Positions 1 through 5,750 of a stretch of 16,702 bases of DNA are shown one piece after another. The notes beneath the pieces were generated by a model, which worked only from the letters and a program-made list of their open reading frames with translations, searched no databases and was not told where the DNA came from. The translations under genes and the position numbers were made by a program. Positions within the stretch are counted from its first letter, which is position 1; each line of letters opens with the position of its first letter. Source of the stretch: Xanthocytophaga sp031424975 (GTDB taxonomy: Bacteria > Bacteroidota > Bacteroidia > Cytophagales > 172606-1); NCBI GenBank assembly GCA_031424975.1, contig JANPIL010000262.1, positions 1 to 16,702 of the forward strand. The letters are read 5' to 3'.

Positions 1-384
1 GAATACCTGTCCGCCAAACTGCCCGTTTCGCGCCTCCAGCGCGACCTGACCGACTCCACGGTGCTGCGCAACGTGGGCGTGCCCATGGCGCATTCAATGG
101 TGGCCTACCGCTCTTTACTTAAAGGGCTGGGCAAACTGGAACTGAACGAGGCGGCCATCCGCGCCGACTTGCAGGAAAACTGGGCCGTGGTGGCCGAAGG
201 CATCCAGACAATCCTGCGCCGCGAAGGCTACCCCAAACCCTACGAAGCCCTCAAGCAACTGACGCGCAACAACGAAAAAATGACGCAGGAAACCATCCGG
301 CAGTTTGTGGACAGCCTGGACGTGAGCGATGCGGTGAAACACGAACTGAACGCTCTCACGCCGTTTAATTACGTGGGAATCTGA
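1..384 (+). CDS. purB: Adenylosuccinate lyase, C-terminal part (cut by window start)
   Basis: PurB catalyses two steps of purine nucleotide synthesis: release of fumarate from SAICAR to give AICAR, and from adenylosuccinate to give AMP. It is a cytosolic homotetramer of the fumarase/aspartase superfamily. The frame is open from base 1, so the gene begins upstream; the 127 residues visible are the C-terminal helical region. They contain the stretch KLPVSRLQRDLTDSTVLRNV, almost identical in pattern to the same part of E. coli-type PurB, then KLELN, a NWAVVAEGIQTILRR segment, KPYEALKQLTR, and the end TPFNYVGI, which resembles the E. coli TPANYIG ending. The match is to the E. coli-type (long) PurB rather than the Bacillus type. 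The catalytic signature loop lies outside the window. A strong hairpin-T terminator follows at 573-600. Confidence 0.95.
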   Translation, partial: EYLSAKLPVSRLQRDLTDSTVLRNVGVPMAHSMVAYRSLLKGLGKLELNEAAIRADLQENWAVVAEGIQTILRREGYPKPYEALKQLTRNNEKMTQETIRQFVDSLDVSDAVKHELNALTPFNYVGI

Positions 385-470
385 ATAGGAACGCGGAATT
401 GGGAACGGCAAATTATAGCAGCCAGACAAGCGTACAGCCAAAACCAGCCGCTTGGCTCCGCCGACTGGCG

Positions 471-518
471 CGAGGTTCTTACCTCGTGCCGCCCATGTAC
501 CGAGATTCCCATCTCGGT
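471..518. repeat. Pair of adjacent stem-loops, probable dispersed repeat
   Basis: CGAGGT-tctt-ACCTCG (471-486) is followed by ACCGAGA-ttccca-TCTCGGT (499-518). Two small perfect hairpins with related arms, 12 bases apart and without a T tract, resemble REP-type intergenic repeats more than a terminator. From memory, similar sequence with 'GAGATTCCCATCTC' is common between genes in some Bacteroidota; that part is recall, not checked. Confidence 0.5.
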
Positions 519-572
519 GGCCAGCATGACCGGCTGGTTATCAAAGAGCCGTAACTTCAATATCCCAACACC

Positions 573-600
573 AAGGCCTGTGTCGCACAGGCCTTTTTTT
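573..600 (+). terminator. Rho-independent terminator downstream of purB
   Basis: Perfect 10-bp stem AAGGCCTGTG (573-582) / CACAGGCCTT (586-595) with a TCG loop, followed by a run of T. It is about 190 bases past the purB stop codon and is the first classical terminator there. Confidence 0.85.
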
Positions 601-628
601 GTGGCATCCCGCACCACCCGGCACGGCG

Positions 629-656
629 GGGTTTGGCCTTCGGTGGGGATACTATT
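629..656 (-). repeat. 28-bp bipartite element, copy 1
   Basis: Read on the minus strand: AATAGTATC, 13 bases, AAACCC. Both half-sites match the consensus exactly. It lies between the purB terminator and the operator-like array. On the plus strand it reads GGGTTTGG...GATACTATTTTT. Confidence 0.85.
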
Positions 657-841
657 TTTCGGCAAGGTTCAAGCGAGGACGCTTGAACCAGTTTGCGCCA
701 CACAGTTCTGCTACAAAATCCACCTCATTTCGGCCCTCCATCCTCTTTCCCAACCTCCCGTCACAAAAACCCGGCGGCCGGGTTACCGGCCGCATCCTTT
801 AGCCATCAAACCACACAAAACAACACGGAACAGGCTTTTAA

Positions 842-869
842 AACAGTATGGTTGAAAAAGCCGAAACCT
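842..869 (+). repeat. 28-bp bipartite element, copy 2
   Basis: AACAGTATG, 13 bases (GTTGAAAAAGCCG), AAACCT. This is the C/G variant of the left half-site, with one change in the right half-site. It ends 3 bases before the inverted repeat at 873-922. Confidence 0.85.
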
Positions 870-872
870 CCC

Positions 873-922
873 GCCAAGCCGTCCGATAACGGACATCCGG
901 TGTCCGATACCGGACACTTGGC
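873..922. promoter_or_regulatory. Twin-palindrome operator-like array
   Basis: Two palindromes stand in tandem: GTCCG-ATAA-CGGAC (881-894) and GTGTCCG-ATAC-CGGACAC (900-917). Their centres are 21 bp apart, about two helical turns. The pair is enclosed by GCCAAG (873-878) and CTTGGC (917-922). The half-sites CGGACA and TGTCCG also form a third dyad between the two palindromes (891-905). This is the arrangement expected of a dimeric repressor binding cooperatively on one face of the DNA. The next gene downstream on the plus strand is the small secreted protein. No regulator is adjacent, so the binding protein is unknown. Confidence 0.55.
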
Positions 923-1035
923 CAAGCGGATTGGCGGGGAAAACATCGAATCCGGGCAATAGAAGCATATTTACCGGATTGGCACACCGATTGAAAAGAG
1001 AATACACGAATGCAACTGCAACTATGAAAACTTTA

Positions 1036-1080
1036 ATCAATTCGTTTTCCATCAATTCATCCCAAATCAATTCATTTCAC
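1036..1080 (+). repeat. Three 15-bp direct repeats in the leader of the secreted protein
   Basis: ATCAATTC occurs at 1036, 1051 and 1066, exactly 15 bp apart. The unit is five codons long and in frame with the downstream gene. If translation began at the ATG at 1024, these units would encode INSFS, INSSQ and INSFH. Confidence 0.7.
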
Positions 1081-1098
1081 CCTTTCACAAGTACAACT

Positions 1099-1518
1099 AT
1101 GAAAACAATGAACACCCGCGCCAACGGAAACAATTTCCGCAACGCCACCCGCAAAGCAGCCTTTGCCTTCGCCGCCATCGCCATGATTGCCACAGTCCAA
1201 CCCTCGCTGGCGGGCAACAAACCGCAACCCAGCTCCGGAACGCTGCAAAGTGCCGTATTTCAGTTGCCCAACTCCTTGAAATTCAAGGCCATAGCCAAGA
1301 GTTCGCAAGCGGGAAAGATGACCGTCAGCATTAAAAATGACAGGAACGAAGTTGTTTTCAGCGATGTGCTGCGCAACACTGACGGCTACTACCGCACGTT
1401 TGACCTGTCGGGCATGGGCGATGGCACGTACACGTTTGAAATCTCGAACGGCAACGAAACCCGCCGCCAAACGGTGAATATCGAAACCACGATTGCGCGA
1501 ACCATGAGCGTGCGGTGA
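1099..1518 (+). CDS. Small secreted protein, DUF3244-like beta-sandwich
   Basis: From the ATG at 1099 the product is 139 residues: a basic N-terminus, a hydrophobic segment AAFAFAAIAMIATV at about 20-33, and a likely signal-peptidase site after SLA (about residue 39). The mature part has alternating strands, with MTVSIKNDRNEVVF, a DLSGMGDGTYTFEI motif and a final RRQTVNIET strand. The LSG-x-G-x-Y-x-x-x-I pattern recalls DUF3244 and the related small Ig-like domains that Bacteroidota export, but I cannot confirm family membership. Function unknown. The frame is open upstream to 931, with another ATG at 1024 in the same sequence context (CAACTATGAAAAC). I prefer 1099 because the signal peptide sits closest to it. 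A terminator follows at 1591-1631, and a twin-palindrome array lies about 180 bases upstream. Confidence 0.75.
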   Translation: MKTMNTRANGNNFRNATRKAAFAFAAIAMIATVQPSLAGNKPQPSSGTLQSAVFQLPNSLKFKAIAKSSQAGKMTVSIKNDRNEVVFSDVLRNTDGYYRTFDLSGMGDGTYTFEISNGNETRRQTVNIETTIARTMSVR

Positions 1519-1590
1519 GCCGCATCCGTGCAGCGGGCCGCATCCAGGAAAAGAGTGATTAACGCAGCGGGACAATTCACGTTCCCGACC

Positions 1591-1631
1591 AAATAGCTGC
1601 CATCGGTTCGGATGGCAGCTATTTTATTTTT
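1591..1631 (+). terminator. Rho-independent terminator after the secreted protein
   Basis: Perfect 14-bp stem AAATAGCTGCCATC (1591-1604) / GATGGCAGCTATTT (1611-1624), loop GGTTCG, then a T-rich tail TATTTTT. It lies about 70 bases after the stop codon at 1518. Confidence 0.88.
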
Positions 1632-1651
1632 CGGGCAAGCAACAGCCGTAA

Positions 1652-1679
1652 AACAGTATGTTTCAAAAAGCCCAAACCC
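1652..1679 (+). repeat. 28-bp bipartite element, copy 3
   Basis: AACAGTATG, 13 bases (TTTCAAAAAGCCC), AAACCC. The spacer is identical to that of copy 8. Confidence 0.88.
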
Positions 1680-1722
1680 CCTCCGTCGGAATGACAAAAA
1701 AGTGTTTGCACGGGACAGACAA

Positions 1723-1750
1723 AATAGTATCCTCCAAAAACCTCAAACCC
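1723..1750 (+). repeat. 28-bp bipartite element, copy 4
   Basis: AATAGTATC, 13 bases (CTCCAAAAACCTC), AAACCC. It repeats copy 3 in the same direction 71 bp further on. Confidence 0.88.
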
Positions 1751-1782
1751 ATCCGTTCTCCCGAAAGCCGATCTCCCCTTCC

Positions 1783-1808
1783 GGTCTGACACACAGTGTC
1801 TGACCTGC
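1783..1808. repeat. Near-palindromic GGTCTGAC repeat, copy A
   Basis: GGTCTGACAC-ac-AGTGTCTGACC-TGC. A close copy (GGTCTGACGC...GTGTCTGACCTGC) lies at 12459-12484. The function is unknown. Confidence 0.65.
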
Positions 1809-1818
1809 TTCGCCTCAC

Positions 1819-1866
1819 TGCCCCGAAGGGGCGGCATCTATCAGCGCAGGGTGAAGCCCTGCGGAA
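1819..1866. repeat. Two-hairpin REP-like repeat, copy A
   Basis: It consists of a small hairpin GCCCC-gaa-GGGGC, the linker GGCATCTATCA, and a second hairpin GCGCAGGG-tgaa-CCCTGCG. It is almost identical to 4197-4243. It sits just after the stop of the dipeptidase gene and could act as its 3' hairpin, though no T tract follows on the minus strand. Confidence 0.75.
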
Positions 1867-1879
1867 ACGAACCACCGCC

Positions 1880-3103
1880 TCACGATTTGGCCGCTCCGGC
1901 CTGCACTTTCTTCCACACGCGCCACACATTCTGGTACATGATCTTGGCAATATCCTTTTCAGAATGCCCTCGTTTCAGCAGCACGTATATCAAATTCGGG
2001 TACTGCGACACATCTTTCAAACCCACGGGCAGCGTATCGCCCACACCGTCAAAATCAGAACCGATGCCCACATGATCCACCCCGGCCACCTGTATCACGT
2101 GTTCAATGTGGTCGGCCACTTTCTCCACGTCGGCAAACAATATCGGGTTGTCTTTCTGAAACTGCGCCATCACCTCTTTGGCTGCCGGGTCGGTAAACTT
2201 CAGGTTCTTTGCAGCCAGCAAAGCCATCAACTGCTTGCGCTTCTCCTCAATGTCGAGCCGTGCTTTCTCATCCAGGAAACTGGTGCCGAAGTTGATTTGT
2301 ATTACGCCACCCTTTTTGGCCAGCACTTTCAGCATCTCGTCCGACATATTGCGCTTGAAGCCCGGCGTAAAATACCGGCACGAGGAGTGCGAGGCAATGC
2401 ACGGCACTTTGGATAATTCAAGCGCCTGGTAAAACGAATCGTCGGATACGTGCGAGATGTCCACCATAATGCCCACGCGGTTCATTTCGGCTACCACCTG
2501 CCGCCCGTAGGGACTCAGACCCTTCCAAGTATAGGTGGTATCATAAGACGAATCACAAATCAGGTTGTCCTTGCCGTGCGTCAGCGTCACGTACCGGATG
2601 CCCCGGTCATAATAATACTTCACATCCGAGAGCGTGAGCAGCGGCGCACCGTTTTCCATGCCCATGGGCAGCGACACCAGCCCTTTCTTGAAGTTTTCCT
2701 CCACTTGCTGCGGACTGCGGCCTTCGGCAAACTTGTCGGGGTGCGCCTTGATGATTCCCTGCACCATGTCAATCAGCGAGTCGGCCAAAGCTTTCTCGCG
2801 GCCCGTCTTCTGGTAATTGGATGGGATGTAGATAGACATGAACGGGGCCGACAGACCCCCTTTTTTGGCCCGCACATAGTCAAAATCGCCTTCGGTAGTC
2901 TCTACGGGTATGCCCATATACTCGCGGTCCAGCCGGAATTGCTTGATCTTGAGCCGGTACGGCAAATCCACGTGGCCGTCGGTGAGGATGTACTTGTGCG
3001 CAATCTGGTCAGCAAGCTTGCGCAAGTCGGCATCGGACAGGTTTTTCTTCTGCGCCATGGCGGCACAGCAAACGAATAGCAACAAGGGTGCAAGTCTTTT
3101 CAT
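1880..3103 (-). CDS. Secreted membrane dipeptidase (peptidase family M19)
   Basis: A zinc-dependent dipeptidase of the renal dipeptidase family, which cleaves a wide range of dipeptides. From the ATG at 3103 it is 407 residues. Residues 1-18 form a signal peptide (LLLFVCCAAMA then QKK), so it probably acts in the periplasm. The metal-binding set of the family is complete: H44 and D46 in TDGHVDLP, bridging E150 in GMENGAP, H218 in DISHVSD, H239 in IASHSSCR and D350 in GIGSDFDGV. H176 in LTHGKDN is also conserved. The length is normal for the family. The frame is open upstream to 3226, but that part runs through a repeat element and lacks a signal peptide, so 3103 is preferred. A repeat copy containing a -7 box lies 37 bases upstream of the start. 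Transcription appears to be of a single gene. Confidence 0.93.
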   Translation of the reverse strand: MKRLAPLLLFVCCAAMAQKKNLSDADLRKLADQIAHKYILTDGHVDLPYRLKIKQFRLDREYMGIPVETTEGDFDYVRAKKGGLSAPFMSIYIPSNYQKTGREKALADSLIDMVQGIIKAHPDKFAEGRSPQQVEENFKKGLVSLPMGMENGAPLLTLSDVKYYYDRGIRYVTLTHGKDNLICDSSYDTTYTWKGLSPYGRQVVAEMNRVGIMVDISHVSDDSFYQALELSKVPCIASHSSCRYFTPGFKRNMSDEMLKVLAKKGGVIQINFGTSFLDEKARLDIEEKRKQLMALLAAKNLKFTDPAAKEVMAQFQKDNPILFADVEKVADHIEHVIQVAGVDHVGIGSDFDGVGDTLPVGLKDVSQYPNLIYVLLKRGHSEKDIAKIMYQNVWRVWKKVQAGAAKS

Positions 3104-3139
3104 AATTTTGTTTGGTTTGGGGATAAATGGCGTACCGGT

Positions 3140-3162
3140 CAAAAATAGTATCTTTACGGAAG
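3140..3162 (-). promoter_or_regulatory. Candidate promoter of the dipeptidase, inside a repeat copy
   Basis: On the minus strand the left half of repeat copy 5 reads ACTATTTTTGACC, which contains a full TAnnTTTG box (TATTTTTG, at 3140-3147). The right half supplies GAGGTTTTGG about 20 bases upstream, a possible TTTG -33 box. The -7 box ends 36 bases from the dipeptidase ATG, a normal distance. Confidence 0.5.
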
Positions 3163-3171
3163 CCAAAACCT
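3144..3171 (+). repeat. 28-bp bipartite element, copy 5
   Basis: AATAGTATC, 13 bases (TTTACGGAAGCCA), AAACCT. It lies directly upstream of the dipeptidase start and overlaps its likely promoter. Confidence 0.85.
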
Positions 3172-3216
3172 CCCAGCCCGAAAATAATTTGAGCCGGTGC
3201 GGAATGTGCGGGGCAA

Positions 3217-3382
3217 ACAACCCCACCCCCGGCCCCTCCCCGCAAGGGAGGGGAGCAGAAAAGTTCCCCCCTGAAGGGGAGGGGTTGGGGTGGGGTTGTC
3301 GCCCCGGACAGGTGTGTTCGGATAAAGGGCAAAATGCATCACGGATCTCCCCTCCCTAACGGGGAGGGGCCGGGGGTGGGGT
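3217..3382. repeat. GC-rich long inverted-repeat element
   Basis: Arms 3221-3241 and 3361-3381 are a perfect 21-bp inverted repeat (CCCCACCCCC...CTCCCC). An inner copy of the arm at 3276-3299 pairs nearly as well with 3217-3241. Smaller hairpins are nested inside, for example CCCTCCC-gcaa-GGGAGGG type. There is no coding content. This is the class of 'CCCCAACCCCTCCCC' intergenic hairpin found in many bacteria, and it could be non-autonomous and mobile. It fills the space between the dipeptidase start and the 3' end of the FMN reductase. Confidence 0.8.
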
Positions 3383-3421
3383 CTTTCGTGCCAACCCCGG
3401 CTGTTTGTAATTCCACCAAAT

Positions 3422-3991
3422 CTACTTTTTCTCCGGCGGCATGGCCTCGCGGCCCTGTTTCAGCACCCTGGCCATCCAGATCAGTTCCTTGTACGCCTTT
3501 TCAATGGCCTCCACGTACGACTGGTCTTGCAGCCTGCCCTGCCCGTCGAACAGCTTGTCCACCTTCGGGAAATACACATCCGCAAACGTGGCCACCATGC
3601 CCAGTTCGCGCACCACACCCACCAGTGCCTCCACTGCCCGCACGCCTCCCCACGGACTGGCCGACACTCCGGCCAGTGCCACGGGCTTGTGCGTATAATT
3701 GCCCAAGTCGTTGTCGAGCAGCTTTTTGAGCGAGCCGGGAAAGCTGTGGTTGTACTCAGGCGACACGATGAAGTAGGCATCCGCCTTCTTGTTTATGGCC
3801 ACCCATGCGGGAATCTTGTTTGGCCCATCGTTGCCGTCGGGGTAGGGCAGCAGCATTTCCAAAGGATCCACGAAAACAATGGACACACCGGGAATCTTTG
3901 CGCCGATGTCGGCAATCAGGCGGGCGGCATGGATGGATTTCCGTTCGTGGCGGGTGGTTCCTTCAATAACTGCAATGGATAGCTTGTCCAT
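3422..3991 (-). CDS. NADPH-dependent FMN reductase (flavodoxin fold)
   Basis: A 189-residue cytosolic flavoprotein of the NADPH-dependent FMN reductase family (azoreductase/chromate reductase/quinone reductase type). It uses NAD(P)H to reduce flavin, quinones or related acceptors. Residues 4-20 hold the first strand and phosphate loop (VIEGTTRHERKS, a variant of the usual G-S-x-R-x-x-S loop). Residues 77-93 give the family signature SPEYNHSFPGSLKKLLD, and residues 114-120 give WGGVRAV. The start at 3991 is chosen because the loop strand begins immediately after it; eight more residues upstream (to 4015) are open but look like repeat-derived sequence. The true substrate cannot be told from sequence. 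It stands alone: GC-rich hairpin elements lie on both sides. Confidence 0.88.
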   Translation of the reverse strand: MDKLSIAVIEGTTRHERKSIHAARLIADIGAKIPGVSIVFVDPLEMLLPYPDGNDGPNKIPAWVAINKKADAYFIVSPEYNHSFPGSLKKLLDNDLGNYTHKPVALAGVSASPWGGVRAVEALVGVVRELGMVATFADVYFPKVDKLFDGQGRLQDQSYVEAIEKAYKELIWMARVLKQGREAMPPEKK

Positions 3992-4067
3992 GGGGCGGGG
4001 CGGGGTTTGATGCACGGGAAACCGTCAAAAAACAGTGCCACCGCGCCAAACGTCCCCGCCGGAAAAA

Positions 4068-4160
4068 CCTCATCCCCAACCCCTTCTCCTACAGAGAAGG
4101 GACTTTTGCAAAAAGGAGCCTTTGCTCCCCTCTCAGTAGGAGAGGGGCCGGGGGTGAGGT
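4068..4160. repeat. GC-rich inverted-repeat element, second copy
   Basis: Outer ends ACCTCATCCCCAACC and GGGGCCGGGGGTGAGGT pair imperfectly. Inside are CCCTTCTC-ctacag-AGAAGGG and CCCCTCTC-agtag-GAGAGGGG. It is related to 3217-3382 in its ends but not in its inner sequence. It abuts copy 6 of the 28-bp element with almost no gap. Confidence 0.75.
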
Positions 4161-4162
4161 AA

Positions 4163-4190
4163 AATAGTATCTTCCCAAAACCCCAAACCC
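4163..4190 (+). repeat. 28-bp bipartite element, copy 6
   Basis: AATAGTATC, 13 bases (TTCCCAAAACCCC), AAACCC. It is wedged between the GC-rich element (ending 4160) and the REP-like repeat (starting 4197). Confidence 0.88.
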
Positions 4191-4196
4191 ACCCTA

Positions 4197-4243
4197 AGCC
4201 CCAAAGGGGCGGCATCTATCAGCGCAGGGTGCAGCCCTGCGGA
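4197..4243. repeat. Two-hairpin REP-like repeat, copy B
   Basis: It consists of GCCCC-aaa-GGGGC, GGCATCTATCA, then GCGCAGGG-tgca-CCCTGCG. It matches 1819-1866 almost base for base and lies just downstream of the stop of the phosphodiesterase gene on the minus strand. Confidence 0.75.
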
Positions 4244-4285
4244 ATGTCCAAGCCGTTACCGATGCATCCGCTGCCGCCTATCGGG

Positions 4286-5164
4286 TTAGGGGGCGACCCT
4301 GCCGATTGCCGCCGCCGCTTCCGCAGGCCGGTCGGTTGCCAGCACATCCGCGCCGTTTGCCACCAATTTCGGATAGATGGACGCATCGGCATCCTTTTCC
4401 AGGCGCATGGTTCCCAAGATGCACCTCAGGCCATTGTCGTGCAGGGTTTTGTAGAGTGCGGGTGCGGGTTCGGCCACGCCCACAAAGGCCATCACCTGTC
4501 CCAGCGGCACTTTCGATGCTTGGAGTTCCGTAAAAGCCGCGTCGCTTTCAATGGATGTGGAAAACGACAGCGTGGAATCCAGGGCGTAGTACTCTTTCAG
4601 TGCGCCAATCGTGTAGGTAATCACGGTGGCGTAATGCTGGGCTTGGTGCTGCCGTATCGCGGCCACAATGCGCTGGGCGGGCAGTCCGCGCTTCACATCC
4701 ACGGTCAGGATGGTTTTGCCTTTGCCCCAGCGCAGCACTTCCGAAAGCGTGGGTATCTGGTAGGCGGTCACTTGGCCGTTGTTGTCTTTCAGCTTCAGTT
4801 GGCGCAGTTGGGCATAGGTATGGTCGCGCAGGTTTCCCGTGCCGGTAGATGTGCGGTCAAGCGTGTAGTCATGCATCACCACCAGCGAATCATCTTTGGA
4901 GAGCTGCACATCGAACTCAATGAGTGCGTGCGCCTGCCGGAGCGTGTGGTCAAACGTGGCGATGCAGTTTTCGGGATACCCGGCCACCGGCCCGCCCCGG
5001 TGGGCACTCACCAGCGGAACGCGCTGCGGCGTGTAACGCAGCAAGGTGCGCAGTTGCTGCGTGGTACTCACGGACAAGTAATGCGGACGCGCGGACTGGC
5101 CGACGCGCAAACAGGAGCTGGCGGCAACCAAAACAATGAGGCATGGCAGCTTTATTAATTTCAT
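4286..5164 (-). CDS. Glycerophosphodiester phosphodiesterase, lipoprotein
   Basis: It hydrolyses deacylated phospholipid head-group diesters to glycerol-3-phosphate and an alcohol. The product is 292 residues from the ATG at 5164. Residues 1-18 are a lipoprotein signal with lipobox ASSC (C18), so it is probably anchored in the cell envelope facing the periplasm. The TIM-barrel GDPD motifs are present in order: H55 and R56 in SAHRGG, PEN at about 64-66, E83 and D85 in IEFDVQLSKD, H98 in VMHDYTLDRT with TGTG, and later TILTVDVKRG and ADVLATDRP. The catalytic and metal-binding residues look intact. The longer open frame to 5308 crosses the divergent promoter region and is not used. A -7 box TATTTTTG on the minus strand (5191-5198) lies 26 bases from the ATG. 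Confidence 0.92.
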   Translation of the reverse strand: MKLIKLPCLIVLVAASSCLRVGQSARPHYLSVSTTQQLRTLLRYTPQRVPLVSAHRGGPVAGYPENCIATFDHTLRQAHALIEFDVQLSKDDSLVVMHDYTLDRTSTGTGNLRDHTYAQLRQLKLKDNNGQVTAYQIPTLSEVLRWGKGKTILTVDVKRGLPAQRIVAAIRQHQAQHYATVITYTIGALKEYYALDSTLSFSTSIESDAAFTELQASKVPLGQVMAFVGVAEPAPALYKTLHDNGLRCILGTMRLEKDADASIYPKLVANGADVLATDRPAEAAAAIGRVAP

Positions 5165-5190
5165 AGCGGGGAGGTTAGTAAGGTTTGGGG

Positions 5191-5198
5191 CAAAAATA
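5191..5198 (-). promoter_or_regulatory. -7 box for the phosphodiesterase gene
   Basis: TATTTTTG on the minus strand fits TAnnTTTG. A TTTT run lies about 18 bases upstream, where the -33 element would be. It is 26 bases before the ATG at 5164. Confidence 0.6.
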
Positions 5199-5244
5199 CA
5201 CCGCAAATGAAAGATTAAAATTAGTTTTCCGTCAACCAACCGTT

Positions 5245-5252
5245 TATTTTTG
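5245..5252 (+). promoter_or_regulatory. -7 box for the lipocalin-like lipoprotein
   Basis: TATTTTTG fits TAnnTTTG. TTTTC lies at 5224-5228, about 17 bases upstream, as a weak -33 element. It ends 25 bases before the ATG at 5278. With the minus-strand box at 5191-5198 it makes a compact divergent promoter region. Confidence 0.6.
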
Positions 5253-5277
5253 TTCACACCCAATTTCACATACCCAG

Positions 5278-5670
5278 ATGAAAAGACACACCCTGGCATT
5301 TTGCGCATTGCTGCTGCTGGCTTCCGCCGTTGTTTCGTGCGGCAAGAAAAGCGACCCTAAATCGAAGACCGAACTGATCAGCCGCAAATGGAAGTTCTCG
5401 AAAGTGGAATCAACCCCGGCCACCACCCGCGACTTTTCGGCCTACACGCTCAGTTTCGATGCCGGTAACTTTACCCGCACCGATGGCTCGGCCTCTGCAT
5501 CGGGCACTTGGAAATTCGCCGCCAGCGAAACGGAAATCGAGTTTTCCAGCGGCTCGCCCGCCAAAGCCAAAATCATCACTCTGACGGAGGGTGCACTCAC
5601 CATTTCGTACAGCCAGATAAACTCCAAGCAGGTAACCGAAACCATAACCCTGTTTCTGGTGCCCGCGTAG
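5278..5670 (+). CDS. Small lipoprotein, lipocalin-like
   Basis: This 130-residue product has a lipoprotein signal at residues 1-21 (LLLLASAVVSC, lipobox VVSC, C21). The mature part begins with GKKSDPKSKTELISRKWKFS; the L-x-x-x-W-K opening, then YTLSFD, GTWKF and EIEF strands and a closing ETITLFLVPA strand, give an up-and-down beta pattern like the lipocalin-like domains that are very common as small Bacteroidota lipoproteins. No catalytic residues can be named and the ligand is unknown. The start at 5278 is set by the signal peptide; the open frame reaches 5185, but that part holds the promoter. The stop codon TAG lies within a GTAGAGGC sequence (see the hairpin repeat family at 5690 and 15995). 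Confidence 0.8.
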   Translation: MKRHTLAFCALLLLASAVVSCGKKSDPKSKTELISRKWKFSKVESTPATTRDFSAYTLSFDAGNFTRTDGSASASGTWKFAASETEIEFSSGSPAKAKIITLTEGALTISYSQINSKQVTETITLFLVPA

Positions 5671-5689
5671 AGGCCCGCCCCGCAAAACC

Positions 5690-5717
5690 CGTAGAGGCGA
5701 CCCTTACGGTTGCCCGG
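5690..5717. repeat. GTAG(A/G)GGC hairpin repeat
   Basis: GTAGAGGCGACCCTTACGGTTGCCC has arms GGCGACC and GGTTGCC around a short loop. It is related to the hairpin at 15995-16019. It follows the lipocalin-like gene by about 20 bases. Confidence 0.55.
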
Positions 5718-5750
5718 TGGCCGCAAATAATCGCCCGGTCCGGATGGCAG

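Larger units (their letters stand above)
385..1098. other. Long gene-free region between purB and the small secreted protein
   Basis: I see no convincing gene in these roughly 700 bases. They hold two back-to-back stem-loops (471-486, 499-518), the purB terminator (573-600), two copies of the 28-bp bipartite element (629-656, 842-869), a twin-palindrome operator-like array (873-922), and the untranslated or alternatively translated leader of the next gene (1024-1098). The short open frames in this stretch have no recognisable protein features. Confidence 0.6.
1519..1879. other. Convergent intergenic region with layered repeats
   Basis: Between the convergent ends of the secreted protein and the dipeptidase there is a terminator (1591-1631), two copies of the 28-bp element in the same direction 71 bp apart, the GGTCTGAC repeat (1783-1808) and a two-hairpin repeat (1819-1866). 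No gene is visible. Confidence 0.6.

Noticed and set aside
931..1098. Extended N-terminus of the small secreted protein from an ATG at 931.
   Set aside because: The stretch before 1024 has no protein-like character and would place the signal peptide some 75 residues inside the protein.
4028..4056. A possible fifteenth copy of the 28-bp element (AACAGTGCC...CCAAACGTCC).
   Set aside because: The left half-site lacks the AGTAT core and the spacing is wrong. It could be a decayed copy, but it does not meet the rule that the other 14 obey.
4229..5158. A 309-codon open frame on the plus strand.
   Set aside because: It is antisense to the phosphodiesterase gene, whose catalytic motifs and lipobox are clear. 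The plus-strand product has no recognisable domain and is rich in H, G and R, as expected of a shadow.
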